In this document: positions 30,972 through 38,243 of the stretch, piece after piece | How positions within the stretch are numbered: the first letter of the stretch is position 1 | Layout: every line of letters starts with the position of its first letter | Source: Pseudomonas anguilliseptica | GTDB lineage: Bacteria; Pseudomonadota; Gammaproteobacteria; Pseudomonadales; Pseudomonadaceae | Length of the DNA: 64,000 bases | NCBI RefSeq assembly: GCF_021375795.1 | Contig: NZ_JAEIOI010000001.1 | Location: 434,001 to 498,000, forward strand | Reading direction: 5' to 3' | Program-made: the position numbers and the translations under genes | Notes under the pieces: generated by a model | Told to the model about the DNA's origin: nothing | The model's input: only the letters and a program-made list of their open reading frames with translations | The model's database searches: none

Positions 30972-31471
30972 CAGGGTGCCTTATCGTCAGGGAGGGCGCT
31001 GACCTGATAGATCAGATCAAGCGAGCGCTCCAGGGTGAAATCCAGCGGCGCACGGTAACTGATTCGCCACTGCGGGTTAAGCCGGCGCGTGCCATCGGTG
31101 TCCAGTTGCCAGTTGCCCCCAGGGTAGTGACTGGGCAGTTGCGCGCTGGGCGTAAGGGCGAACAGCAGGGCGGCGAACAGTTCGCGGGCTTCGGCGTTGG
31201 GTGGTAAGAGGCCGTCGCTGTGCCATGCGCCATCACGCAGCATCTGCCGCGCCAGCGGCACGCCGAGCGGGTCGAACAGCGAGGCGCGCAACCCCTGTGG
31301 TTCGTCCTGCAGCACCAGCCACCAGGTGTGCTGGTTGGCGGCCTGCTGGCGCTGCACCTGCAGGGCCAGTGGCAGCGGCGCGGTCAGGCTGGGTGACTGG
31401 GCTGGCAGTGGCGTCTGCACGGCGCAGGCCGCGAGCAGCAGGCAGCAGCCGATAAGCCAGGCGCGGCGCAT
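30971..31471 (-). CDS. DUF3261-type outer-membrane lipoprotein of the APE cluster (ApeN position)
   Basis: 166-aa lipoprotein, MRRAWLIGCCLLLAACAVQ with lipobox LAAC. I chose ATG 31471, which shares a base with the methyltransferase stop; an ATG at 31480 is also possible. The rest is beta-rich (WWLVLQDEPQGLRASLFDPLGVPLARQ) with no catalytic motif. Small lipoproteins of this kind recur in APE clusters and are thought to help place the lipid in the outer membrane together with the LolA-like carrier; the precise role is unknown. Confidence 0.8.
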   Translation of the reverse strand: MRRAWLIGCCLLLAACAVQTPLPAQSPSLTAPLPLALQVQRQQAANQHTWWLVLQDEPQGLRASLFDPLGVPLARQMLRDGAWHSDGLLPPNAEARELFAALLFALTPSAQLPSHYPGGNWQLDTDGTRRLNPQWRISYRAPLDFTLERSLDLIYQVSALPDDKAP

Positions 31472-32196
31472 CAGGTGCATGGTTCCAGCGGCTTGCGCGC
31501 CACCACGTTGACCAGGGTTTCGTTGCGTTGGCCAACCGGTTTGGCTTTCATCAGGCCCCAGCGTTCCAGCAAGCCAAAGTCCTTGGAGCGGCTCCACCAC
31601 AAATAGGGGTAGGAGATATTGTCGGCGGCAAATTCGAAGCCCTGATCGCGCAGCATAGCCAGATAGCCTTCGGCGCTTTTCTGCACATGCATGGGGTGGC
31701 GGAACAGCCAGCGGATCACCCAGGTGTCGATATAGTACTGGGTCGATTCGGCAAACAGCAGGTAACCGCCTGGCTTGAGCACGCGCCAGAACTCGGCCAG
31801 GGCCTGCTCCTGCTCGACCAGGTGGTGGAAGGTCTGGTGACAGAACAGCAGGTCAACGCTGGCATCGGCCAGGTCGATGGCCGCGCAGTCGCTGGTGAGC
31901 AGCTGCACCTCCAGGCCCAGCCGCTCTGCCTCGGCGCGCGAGCAGTCGAGGCTGTGCGGGTCGGCATCCAGACCGATCATTCGCGCAGGTGCAAACGCTT
32001 CATTGAGCAAGCCGAAGGACTTGCCCTGGCCGCAGCCGGCATCCAGCAGCACCGGCGCTTCTGGCAGCGGACCGTCAAACAGGCCGCGCAGGTCATTGAT
32101 CGCCACGCGCAGCACATGGTGCTGCCAGACGTGGCTCTGCAGGAACCAGAAACCGAAACGGGTTTCCTCGACGTAGCTGGTGGCCGGGTTGTTCAT
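31471..32196 (-). CDS. SAM-dependent class I methyltransferase
   Basis: 241 aa from ATG 32196, chosen because it follows the flavoenzyme stop by 11 nt. Rossmann-fold motif I LLDAGCGQGKSFG, acidic residue at the end of strand 2 (IGLDADPHSL), DLLFCHQTFHHL and RVLKPGGYLLFAES are typical. It may methylate a ring hydroxyl of the aryl head group; several known aryl polyenes carry methyl or methoxy groups. Substrate not deducible from sequence. Confidence 0.82.
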   Translation of the reverse strand: MNNPATSYVEETRFGFWFLQSHVWQHHVLRVAINDLRGLFDGPLPEAPVLLDAGCGQGKSFGLLNEAFAPARMIGLDADPHSLDCSRAEAERLGLEVQLLTSDCAAIDLADASVDLLFCHQTFHHLVEQEQALAEFWRVLKPGGYLLFAESTQYYIDTWVIRWLFRHPMHVQKSAEGYLAMLRDQGFEFAADNISYPYLWWSRSKDFGLLERWGLMKAKPVGQRNETLVNVVARKPLEPCT

Positions 32197-32207
32197 GGAT
32201 GTCCTTA

Positions 32208-33452
32208 TCAGTTGCTGGCGCAGAGCTCGGCGAGCACCCGCAGGCGGCGGCGCGGCTCGGCGACATAGGGGTTGTTCTGGTCCCAGGCGTAGCCGGCGAG
32301 GATCGAGCTGATCATGCGGCGGATCTCCGGCTGGGCCTTCTCGAAATAGATCACGTCCTGGAAGCTGCCGTCGTACCAACCTTCGACATACACGCGGAAA
32401 GTGTCGACGCCGCGTTTGAGCGGAATGGCAAAGTCCTGCTCCCAGTCCACCGCTTCGCCGCTGAGTTGGCGGTGCAGCAGGCCGGCGGCCATGCTCGCCG
32501 AGCGCATGGCGATGGTCACCCCAGAGCTGAACACCGGGTCGAGGAATTCCGCCGCGTTGCCGAGCAGGGCAAAGCCTGGGCCATGCAGGGTTTTCACGTT
32601 GGCCGAGTAGCCGCCGATGGTGCGCGCCGGGGTGTCCCATACGGCATTTTTCAGCACCTTGTGCAGGCTGGGAGTCTCTTCGATAAATTGCTTCAAGCAG
32701 GCGTCCAGATCCTCTGGGCGACCCTCATAGCGGGTGGCATCGGCGACGACGCCCACCGAGCAGCGACCGTTGCTGAACGGGATGGTCCAGAACCACACGT
32801 CGCGCAGGGTCGGGTGAGTGGTGATGAGAATCTTCTCACGGTCGAAGCCAGTGCCTTCGCTGCGGTCTTCGACGTGGGTGAACACCGCCTGACGCACCGG
32901 GAAGTTCGACGGTGTGTCGAGGTCGAGCAGGCGCGGCAGCACACGGCCGTAGCCACTGCCATCGAGGACGAAGGCGCATTCGACCTGGTATTCGTGGCCA
33001 TCGGCGAGGCGGCGTACCGAGAGGCGCGGGCAGTCACCGCTGAAATCGACGGCGAAGATTTCTTCTTCATAGCGGATTTCCACGCCTTGCAACTCGGCCT
33101 GGTCGGCCAGCAGCTTGTCGAAATCGGCGCGCAGCACCTGATAGGTCGAGCCTTGACCTTTGGTGAAGGTGTCGCGGAAATCGAACTCGGTGTAACGCTC
33201 GCCCCAGCCAAAGGCTGCGCCATGTTTGGTCTGGAAGCCCGCTGCGCGCACCGCATCGAGCATCCCGGCTTCTTCGACGAAGTCCAGACAGTGCGACAGC
33301 AGGCTCTCGCCGATCGAGAAGCGCGGGAAGCGCTGGCGCTCCAGCACCAGCACGTCATGGCCGTTGCGCTTGAGTAGCGCGGCGGCAATCGCGCCGGACG
33401 GGCCGGCACCGATGACTACGACTTGGCGTTGTTCGACTTCAAGAGACTTCAT
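32208..33452 (-). CDS. FAD-dependent halogenase-like/monooxygenase-like enzyme
   Basis: 414 aa. N-terminal FAD motif VVVIGAGPSGAIAAALL, GESLL(SH) after strand 2, and WFWTIPFSNGR near the middle, which fits the WxWxIP signature of flavin-dependent halogenases; LLGNAAEFLDPVFSSG is the second FAD/halogenase-family motif. It could halogenate or hydroxylate the aryl ring. Xanthomonadins, a related pigment class, are brominated, so halogenation is plausible, but related proteins with this motif may lack the activity. Overlaps the upstream antiporter-like gene by 14 bases. Confidence 0.78.
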   Translation of the reverse strand: MKSLEVEQRQVVVIGAGPSGAIAAALLKRNGHDVLVLERQRFPRFSIGESLLSHCLDFVEEAGMLDAVRAAGFQTKHGAAFGWGERYTEFDFRDTFTKGQGSTYQVLRADFDKLLADQAELQGVEIRYEEEIFAVDFSGDCPRLSVRRLADGHEYQVECAFVLDGSGYGRVLPRLLDLDTPSNFPVRQAVFTHVEDRSEGTGFDREKILITTHPTLRDVWFWTIPFSNGRCSVGVVADATRYEGRPEDLDACLKQFIEETPSLHKVLKNAVWDTPARTIGGYSANVKTLHGPGFALLGNAAEFLDPVFSSGVTIAMRSASMAAGLLHRQLSGEAVDWEQDFAIPLKRGVDTFRVYVEGWYDGSFQDVIYFEKAQPEIRRMISSILAGYAWDQNNPYVAEPRRRLRVLAELCASN

Positions 33453-34596
33453 GACGGCTTCTGACCTCGTTCAGGGCGTGGGTGGCTGGGCGGGTGCCAA
33501 GCAGGGCTGGCAACAGTGTGGAAAACAGACTCGTCAGCAGCAAGCTGAAATACACCAGGGTGTCGATCAGCTGCAATTGCAACAGCAGGTTGAGGAAGAC
33601 GATTTCGGTCAGCCCGCGAATATTCAGGAACAGGCTCTCCTGCCATTTGATCCGGCTGGAGGCCGCCGGGTCAGCCCAGTGCAGGCCCAGCCAGCTGCCG
33701 AGGATCTTGCTCAGTACCGGCAGCACCAGCAGCGCGCCGAGGTAGAGCCAGGAGTAGTGTGCGCCGATGTTGTGGAAATCCACGCGCAGCACGCCGTAGG
33801 TGAGAATCAGCGGCACCGCCAGGCCATTGAGCAGCAGTTTCCAGTGGCGCGCCGGCAGGGGCAGCAGGAAGGGTTGCTTGAGCCCGGCCAGGCACAGCAT
33901 GTAGGCGATACCGAAGACCAGGGCGTTGAGCCCCAGTTGCTGGAACAACAGCATCAGGGCGAAGAACGGCAGGCTGTAGAACAAGCCATGGCGCAGCTTC
34001 AACGCACGCAGCAGTACCGGCAGGCCGGCGGCCAGCAGTGGCCAGAGCAGGGTCGTTGGGTGGCTGCTGCCCTGCGCCAGGCCGAACAGGCTCCAGCACA
34101 TGACGTCCATCAGAATCGCCGCATGCAGCAGGCGTTTGGTGGCGGCCGCCGGGTAGCCGATGCTGTGCAGGAACAGGTACAGCACCGGGATCGCGGTGAT
34201 CGAGAACAGCAGGCCGATGCCCACAGCGCTCAGCCAGTTGCGTTCACCGGGTAGCAGCCACAGCGAGCAGGCCAGGCCGGCGAGCATGGGTATGAGGAAA
34301 CTCGGCAGAGCGATTTTCAGGCTGGCGCTGTCCAGCTCCAGATCGATCACATCGCTGAGGATATAGCCCAGCAGCAGGGCAAAGCACAGACCGTAACTCA
34401 GGTTCAGCCAGTCCGGGGCGAGCAGGTCGGAGGCCGTAAGCTGCCAGTGCGGTTCGACCCAGAACAGCAGCAAGACCGGGATCGCCAGGCTGGCAACCAG
34501 CAACTGGCCGACGATGGGGATCAATCGTTTGCCGCCAACGATGGCCACCAGGGCGTAGAGCGCCAGGGCCAGTAGCCAGAAGCCGAGTACCGTCAT
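33439..34596 (-). CDS. Polytopic membrane protein, cation:proton antiporter-like
   Basis: 385 aa from ATG 34596, which overlaps the transporter stop (ATGA). About ten to eleven hydrophobic segments are visible, beginning MTVLGFWLLALALYALVAIVG. The overall pattern, including the NIRGLTEIVFLN segment, resembles the membrane half of CPA2/KefB-type antiporters, but there is no cytosolic nucleotide-binding domain. I do not recall this gene in the E. coli APE cluster, so its position inside the overlapping operon is notable. Whether it moves ions or a pathway intermediate is unknown. Confidence 0.65.
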   Translation of the reverse strand: MTVLGFWLLALALYALVAIVGGKRLIPIVGQLLVASLAIPVLLLFWVEPHWQLTASDLLAPDWLNLSYGLCFALLLGYILSDVIDLELDSASLKIALPSFLIPMLAGLACSLWLLPGERNWLSAVGIGLLFSITAIPVLYLFLHSIGYPAAATKRLLHAAILMDVMCWSLFGLAQGSSHPTTLLWPLLAAGLPVLLRALKLRHGLFYSLPFFALMLLFQQLGLNALVFGIAYMLCLAGLKQPFLLPLPARHWKLLLNGLAVPLILTYGVLRVDFHNIGAHYSWLYLGALLVLPVLSKILGSWLGLHWADPAASSRIKWQESLFLNIRGLTEIVFLNLLLQLQLIDTLVYFSLLLTSLFSTLLPALLGTRPATHALNEVRSRHEVS

Positions 34597-36938
34597 GCTG
34601 CAGCTCCTGCTGTGGCAGGTCGTTGGCTGCCGGCCCAGGGCGCGAGCAGGAAGCAGAACAGCAGGCCCAGGCTGATCGCCAGGCCGAAGTTGGCAATCGC
34701 CGGAGTGTCGCTGATCAGCAGCAGGCCGAACGACAGCCAGCTGGTCAGCGCCGAGAGCAGGGTGCCGAGCAGGCTGATCGCCGGGCCGCCGATGTTTTCG
34801 CGCATAAGGATGGCGTAATCGACGCCGATGGCGGTGATCAACAGCAGGCCAAACAGGCTGAACAGGGTTAGCGGCTGGCCCAGCCAGCCGAGGCAGGCCA
34901 ATGCCGCCAGTGCCGCCAGCAGCGGCAGGCAGACCACCCGCAACGCGCCACCGAGGCCGAACGGCAGGCATAGCAGCAAGAGGATCGCCACGCTGGAGAT
35001 GAGTTTTAATTCTGCGGCGCTAAGTTGGGTGGCGCTGAACAGTGCGTTGAGTTCGCTGATCCGGTCCACCAGTTGCACCCCCGGCAGGCCCTCGACCAGC
35101 GGTTTGAGTTCGGCACTGTTGCTGAGCCCTTGCAGGCTGACCAGGCCGGCCACACCCTCGGCATTGGTGCCCAGCCATAGCGGCCGCCAGGCCTCACCCA
35201 GCGGGCTGGCCAGGGCTTGTTCCAGGCTGGCCGGGTTGTTCTGTTGCAGCGCCTGCAATTCGTTCTGCAGTGCGGCAGGCGGGACGCCCAGGTCGAGCAG
35301 CGGCTGCCAGTGCTGCGGCAGTTTGCCAAGCGCCGCGCGCAACGCCTGCAACTGGCTGTCGGGGGCGACCAGTTGGCTGAGGGCGCGATAGTCACGCAGC
35401 TGACCGTTGCGCACTGCCTGATCCAGGCGCTGACTCAACGCCGCCTGGCGCTCCAGCAATTGCTGCGGATGCGTCGCGCGCACCAGAAAAAACTGGCTGG
35501 TGGGCTGTTGGCCGGTCAGCTCGGCAATGCGCTGGGCCTCGGCCAACAGTTGCGGCTCCTGGCCCAGCCATTGGCGCAGATCATTTTGCGTGTGCAGCTG
35601 CCACAGCCCGCCGGCGCAGAACAGCAAGAGCAGCGCCAGCAGCGGCGCGCTACCTATCTTGCCGAGCAGGCGTGCCCGGCCGGCCAGCAGGCGTTGACTA
35701 AAACTCAGCAGCTGCGGTGATGGGCTTAGCCGCAGGCCACGCAGCCAGGCTGGCAGCAGGCACACCGAGCACAGATAAGCGGCAATCAGCCCGGCGGCGG
35801 AGAACAGTGCGACCTGGGTCAGCGCCGGAAACGGGGTAAAGGCCAGCGCCAGGTAGCCGATCAGGTTGGTGCCCAGGCTCAGACTCAGGCCCGGCAAGGT
35901 GGCGCGCAGTGCGCCCCAGCTGCTCCAGCCATCTGTGCCCTCGGCGTTGCTCCAACTCTTGCTTAAGTAATGTTGCGGATAGTCCGCAGCGACCCCGACC
36001 AGGCTGGCACCGAGTACCAGGGTCAGCGCGTTGATCTGGCCGAACACCAGCACGCAGGCGGTGCAGCCGGCGAGCAAGGCCATGCCGATGGGCAACAGAC
36101 TGACCAGCACCCGCACCCGGCGGAAGGCCAGCAGCAACAGCAGCAGGGTGCCGAGGGTGGCGCCGCCACCAATCAGGCTGATTTCGCGGGTCGCTTTGGT
36201 CTGCCCGGCGGCGGCATACAACACGCCGCCCGCTGCCAGCAGTTGGCCGCCGGCGGTTTCGACTTGTGCGCGGGTCGCGGCGACCTGGGTGGCAATCAGC
36301 GGCGGCTCCTGCATATCAAACGCGCTGCCCTGGGCGCTGGCGCGCAGCAGGGCCCAGGTCATAGCGGATTCTTCCAGCAGCAGCGCGCCGCTGCTCAGGT
36401 CGGCCTGGATGCGGCTGCCGGGGTTCAGCGCCTGTTGCGCGCGTGCGCCCAGGCCCAGCCAGTCCTGCTCGATGGGCAGCAGGCTGAAACCGCCGAAGGT
36501 GTCGAACAACTGGCCGGCGCGTTGTTCAATCAGCTGCTGCGGTTGCTCCAGCAGCAGTTGACGATCTGCCGCCGACAGCAGACTCAGGCGGTTGCTACGC
36601 AGGTAGTCGCGCAGTACAGCGAGGTCGCTGTCGACGCTCCACTGCACTTGGGCGAAGCGGCCGCTGCCGCGCCATTGCTCGCCCACCTGCTGCACCAGGG
36701 CAATCGCCTGGTCACGCTGCGGGTGGCCGATCAATAGCAGCAGGTCGCGGTTTAGCGGCTCCTGCATACGCTGTTCGGCTTGCTGCACTAGGGCATCGCC
36801 GCTGCCGGCAGGCAACAGCGCGAGCATATCCGCCGCCACGGGCGGGCCGTTGCGCCATTGCCAGGCGGCGAGGATCAGCAGGGCCGTGAGCAGCAGCAGA
36901 AAACCGCGCGGCAGCCAGCGTTCACTGAGCAAAGTCAC
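34593..36938 (-). CDS. MMPL/RND-family exporter of the APE cluster (ApeM position)
   Basis: 781-aa membrane transporter with the duplicated RND architecture: one N-terminal helix, a large periplasmic loop, five or six helices, then the same again. Signature sequences sit in the predicted helices: VGVAADYPQHYLS in the first half and IGVDYAILMREN in the second, matching the GxxxDY proton-relay position of MMPL proteins. Probably extracts the lipid-linked polyene from the inner membrane and passes it to the LolA-like carrier. Overlaps the carrier gene by 17 bases and the antiporter-like gene by 4. Confidence 0.88.
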   Translation of the reverse strand: MTLLSERWLPRGFLLLLTALLILAAWQWRNGPPVAADMLALLPAGSGDALVQQAEQRMQEPLNRDLLLLIGHPQRDQAIALVQQVGEQWRGSGRFAQVQWSVDSDLAVLRDYLRSNRLSLLSAADRQLLLEQPQQLIEQRAGQLFDTFGGFSLLPIEQDWLGLGARAQQALNPGSRIQADLSSGALLLEESAMTWALLRASAQGSAFDMQEPPLIATQVAATRAQVETAGGQLLAAGGVLYAAAGQTKATREISLIGGGATLGTLLLLLLAFRRVRVLVSLLPIGMALLAGCTACVLVFGQINALTLVLGASLVGVAADYPQHYLSKSWSNAEGTDGWSSWGALRATLPGLSLSLGTNLIGYLALAFTPFPALTQVALFSAAGLIAAYLCSVCLLPAWLRGLRLSPSPQLLSFSQRLLAGRARLLGKIGSAPLLALLLLFCAGGLWQLHTQNDLRQWLGQEPQLLAEAQRIAELTGQQPTSQFFLVRATHPQQLLERQAALSQRLDQAVRNGQLRDYRALSQLVAPDSQLQALRAALGKLPQHWQPLLDLGVPPAALQNELQALQQNNPASLEQALASPLGEAWRPLWLGTNAEGVAGLVSLQGLSNSAELKPLVEGLPGVQLVDRISELNALFSATQLSAAELKLISSVAILLLLCLPFGLGGALRVVCLPLLAALAALACLGWLGQPLTLFSLFGLLLITAIGVDYAILMRENIGGPAISLLGTLLSALTSWLSFGLLLISDTPAIANFGLAISLGLLFCFLLAPWAGSQRPATAGAAA

Positions 36939-37602
36939 GCTGCTCCTGCTCAGTCAGGGCATTGCCGGCCTGGCTATCCGGCAAGCGCAGCACGCTGTAA
37001 TCGCCCTGTGTTTCATGCAGTTCTATGCGTTGCACCAGCGCGCCGCCATCAATCTGGATACGGCTGAAAATCTGCTTGAGCAACACCGAGTTCGGCACCA
37101 GACGCAGTTGCCAGGCCTCGGCGGTGCCGCTTAATTGCAGCTCAAAATCTCGTGCCAGACCGCTGTGGTCGCCCTTGAGTACAGCGAGAAATAGCCGGCT
37201 CTGCTGGGCGGCGACATCCTGTCCCGGCTGTTGTTGCCAGCCGCTCGGCGTGCGTTTGGCGATGCCTTGGCTGTCGATGCGGTAATCCTGTTTGAGCGGG
37301 CTGTGCAGCTGCCAGAGCAGGCCGAGGTCGCGGCTCAGGGCAAACTGGCCACGACTGGTCAGCGGCTGCGGCAGGGCGCGCAGGTGTTTTTCCTGAATCA
37401 GTGGGCCGCGCACCACCGCAGGTTTGGCCAGCTGGGCGCTGAGTTGGTCGAGGTCGAAGGCGTGAGCCTGGGTGGTCAGCAGCAGGCTTAGCGTCAGGCC
37501 TATTGTCGCGGTGAGTTTACGCTTGGGTTGCGCCCCCTCGGGCGCGTCACTTTTTCTTGCTTGCCCAAGAAAAAGTAACCAAAAAGAAGGGCACCCCGAC
37601 AT
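36922..37602 (-). CDS. LolA-like outer-membrane lipid carrier (ApeL position), start inside a repeat
   Basis: Periplasmic carrier of the LolA family. The mature part begins FDLDQLSAQLAKPAVVRG and includes RGPLIQEKHL. A signal peptide (KRKLTATIGLTLSLLLTTQAHA) is clear, but no ATG or GTG lies just in front of it: the sequence upstream belongs to a dispersed repeat at 37527-37812. The nearest in-frame ATG is 37602, inside the repeat, giving 226 aa with ~27 extra residues (MSGCPSFWLLFLGQ...) before the signal. Alternatively translation begins at a rare codon near 37530. Insertion of the repeat probably removed the original start. Confidence 0.75.
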   Translation of the reverse strand: MSGCPSFWLLFLGQARKSDAPEGAQPKRKLTATIGLTLSLLLTTQAHAFDLDQLSAQLAKPAVVRGPLIQEKHLRALPQPLTSRGQFALSRDLGLLWQLHSPLKQDYRIDSQGIAKRTPSGWQQQPGQDVAAQQSRLFLAVLKGDHSGLARDFELQLSGTAEAWQLRLVPNSVLLKQIFSRIQIDGGALVQRIELHETQGDYSVLRLPDSQAGNALTEQEQRDFAQ

Positions 37603-37812
37603 CCGGGTCTCGCTGCGCTCGACTTCCCTCGCTCCATCGCTGTTCCAGAGGCCCGCCGCGAAGGGCCATCCCTGGCCCATCGCGGCTCTCGCGGCACCCA
37701 TGCCGCTCAACCTCTTCCACAGCGATTGCGCTCGGCCTTCTGACGGGTACGGTCCCCGCTCCAACATTTTTGTTGGGCAGGAGCTGAGCGCGCGGCTTAA
37801 TCCGGCCCAAAG
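37527..37812. repeat. Dispersed ~290-bp pseudomonad repeat inside the APE operon
   Basis: The block between the LolA-like and thioesterase genes has a different character from both. It includes GCGCCCCCTCGGGCGCG, the long palindrome ACTTTTTCTTGCTTGCCCAAGAAAAAGT, and GCCCGCCGCGAAGGGCCATCC. I recognise this sequence type as one scattered through Pseudomonas genomes. No transposase is encoded. Boundaries are approximate: just after the thioesterase stop on one side and just before the signal-peptide codons of the LolA-like gene on the other. All other junctions in the operon overlap or are at most 11 bases. Confidence 0.8.
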
Positions 37813-37817
37813 ACTGT

Positions 37818-38243
37818 TCACGCCAACACCTTCTCAACCGCCTCAATCAACACCTTGGGCGAAGCGAACTGCATCTCCCGCGTCGCGATTTCCACGGCGA
37901 CCTGCACGCTGCTGCCACGGGTCATGCGGTCACCGGTTGCTGCATCGCTGATCAGGTAGTTGATCTTCAGGCGGTTCTCCCACTCCACCAGATCGGCGCG
38001 CACGATGATCTGCTGGCCGAACTGTGCGCCACGGATATAGCGCAGTTGCAGGTCGATCACCGGCCAGGCGTAGCCAGCGTCACGCATCTGCACGTAGTTG
38101 TGGCCGAGCTTGTCGAGCAGGGCGCAACGCGCTTGTTCGAAGTATTTGACGTAGTGGCCGTGCCAGACCACTTCCATCATGTCGACGTCGAAGAACGGCA
38201 CCTGCAGTTCGATTTCCGCCTGCAATACGCCCTTGCTACGCAT
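37818..38243 (-). CDS. 4-hydroxybenzoyl-CoA-type thioesterase (ApeK position)
   Basis: 141-aa hotdog thioesterase. The family motif with catalytic Asp is clear: FFDVDMMEVVWHGHYVKYFEQAR. The ATG at 38243 lies in the final codons of the ammonia lyase gene (8-base overlap). It may release the finished polyene acid from its carrier protein or clear stalled intermediates; the choice between these is inference. Confidence 0.86.
   Translation of the reverse strand: MRSKGVLQAEIELQVPFFDVDMMEVVWHGHYVKYFEQARCALLDKLGHNYVQMRDAGYAWPVIDLQLRYIRGAQFGQQIIVRADLVEWENRLKINYLISDAATGDRMTRGSSVQVAVEIATREMQFASPKVLIEAVEKVLA

Noticed and set aside
37603-37821. LolA-like protein reading through the whole repeat (start at 37821)
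   Set aside because: The additional residues come from repeat sequence and do not resemble a signal peptide; I kept only the nearest ATG as a possible start.
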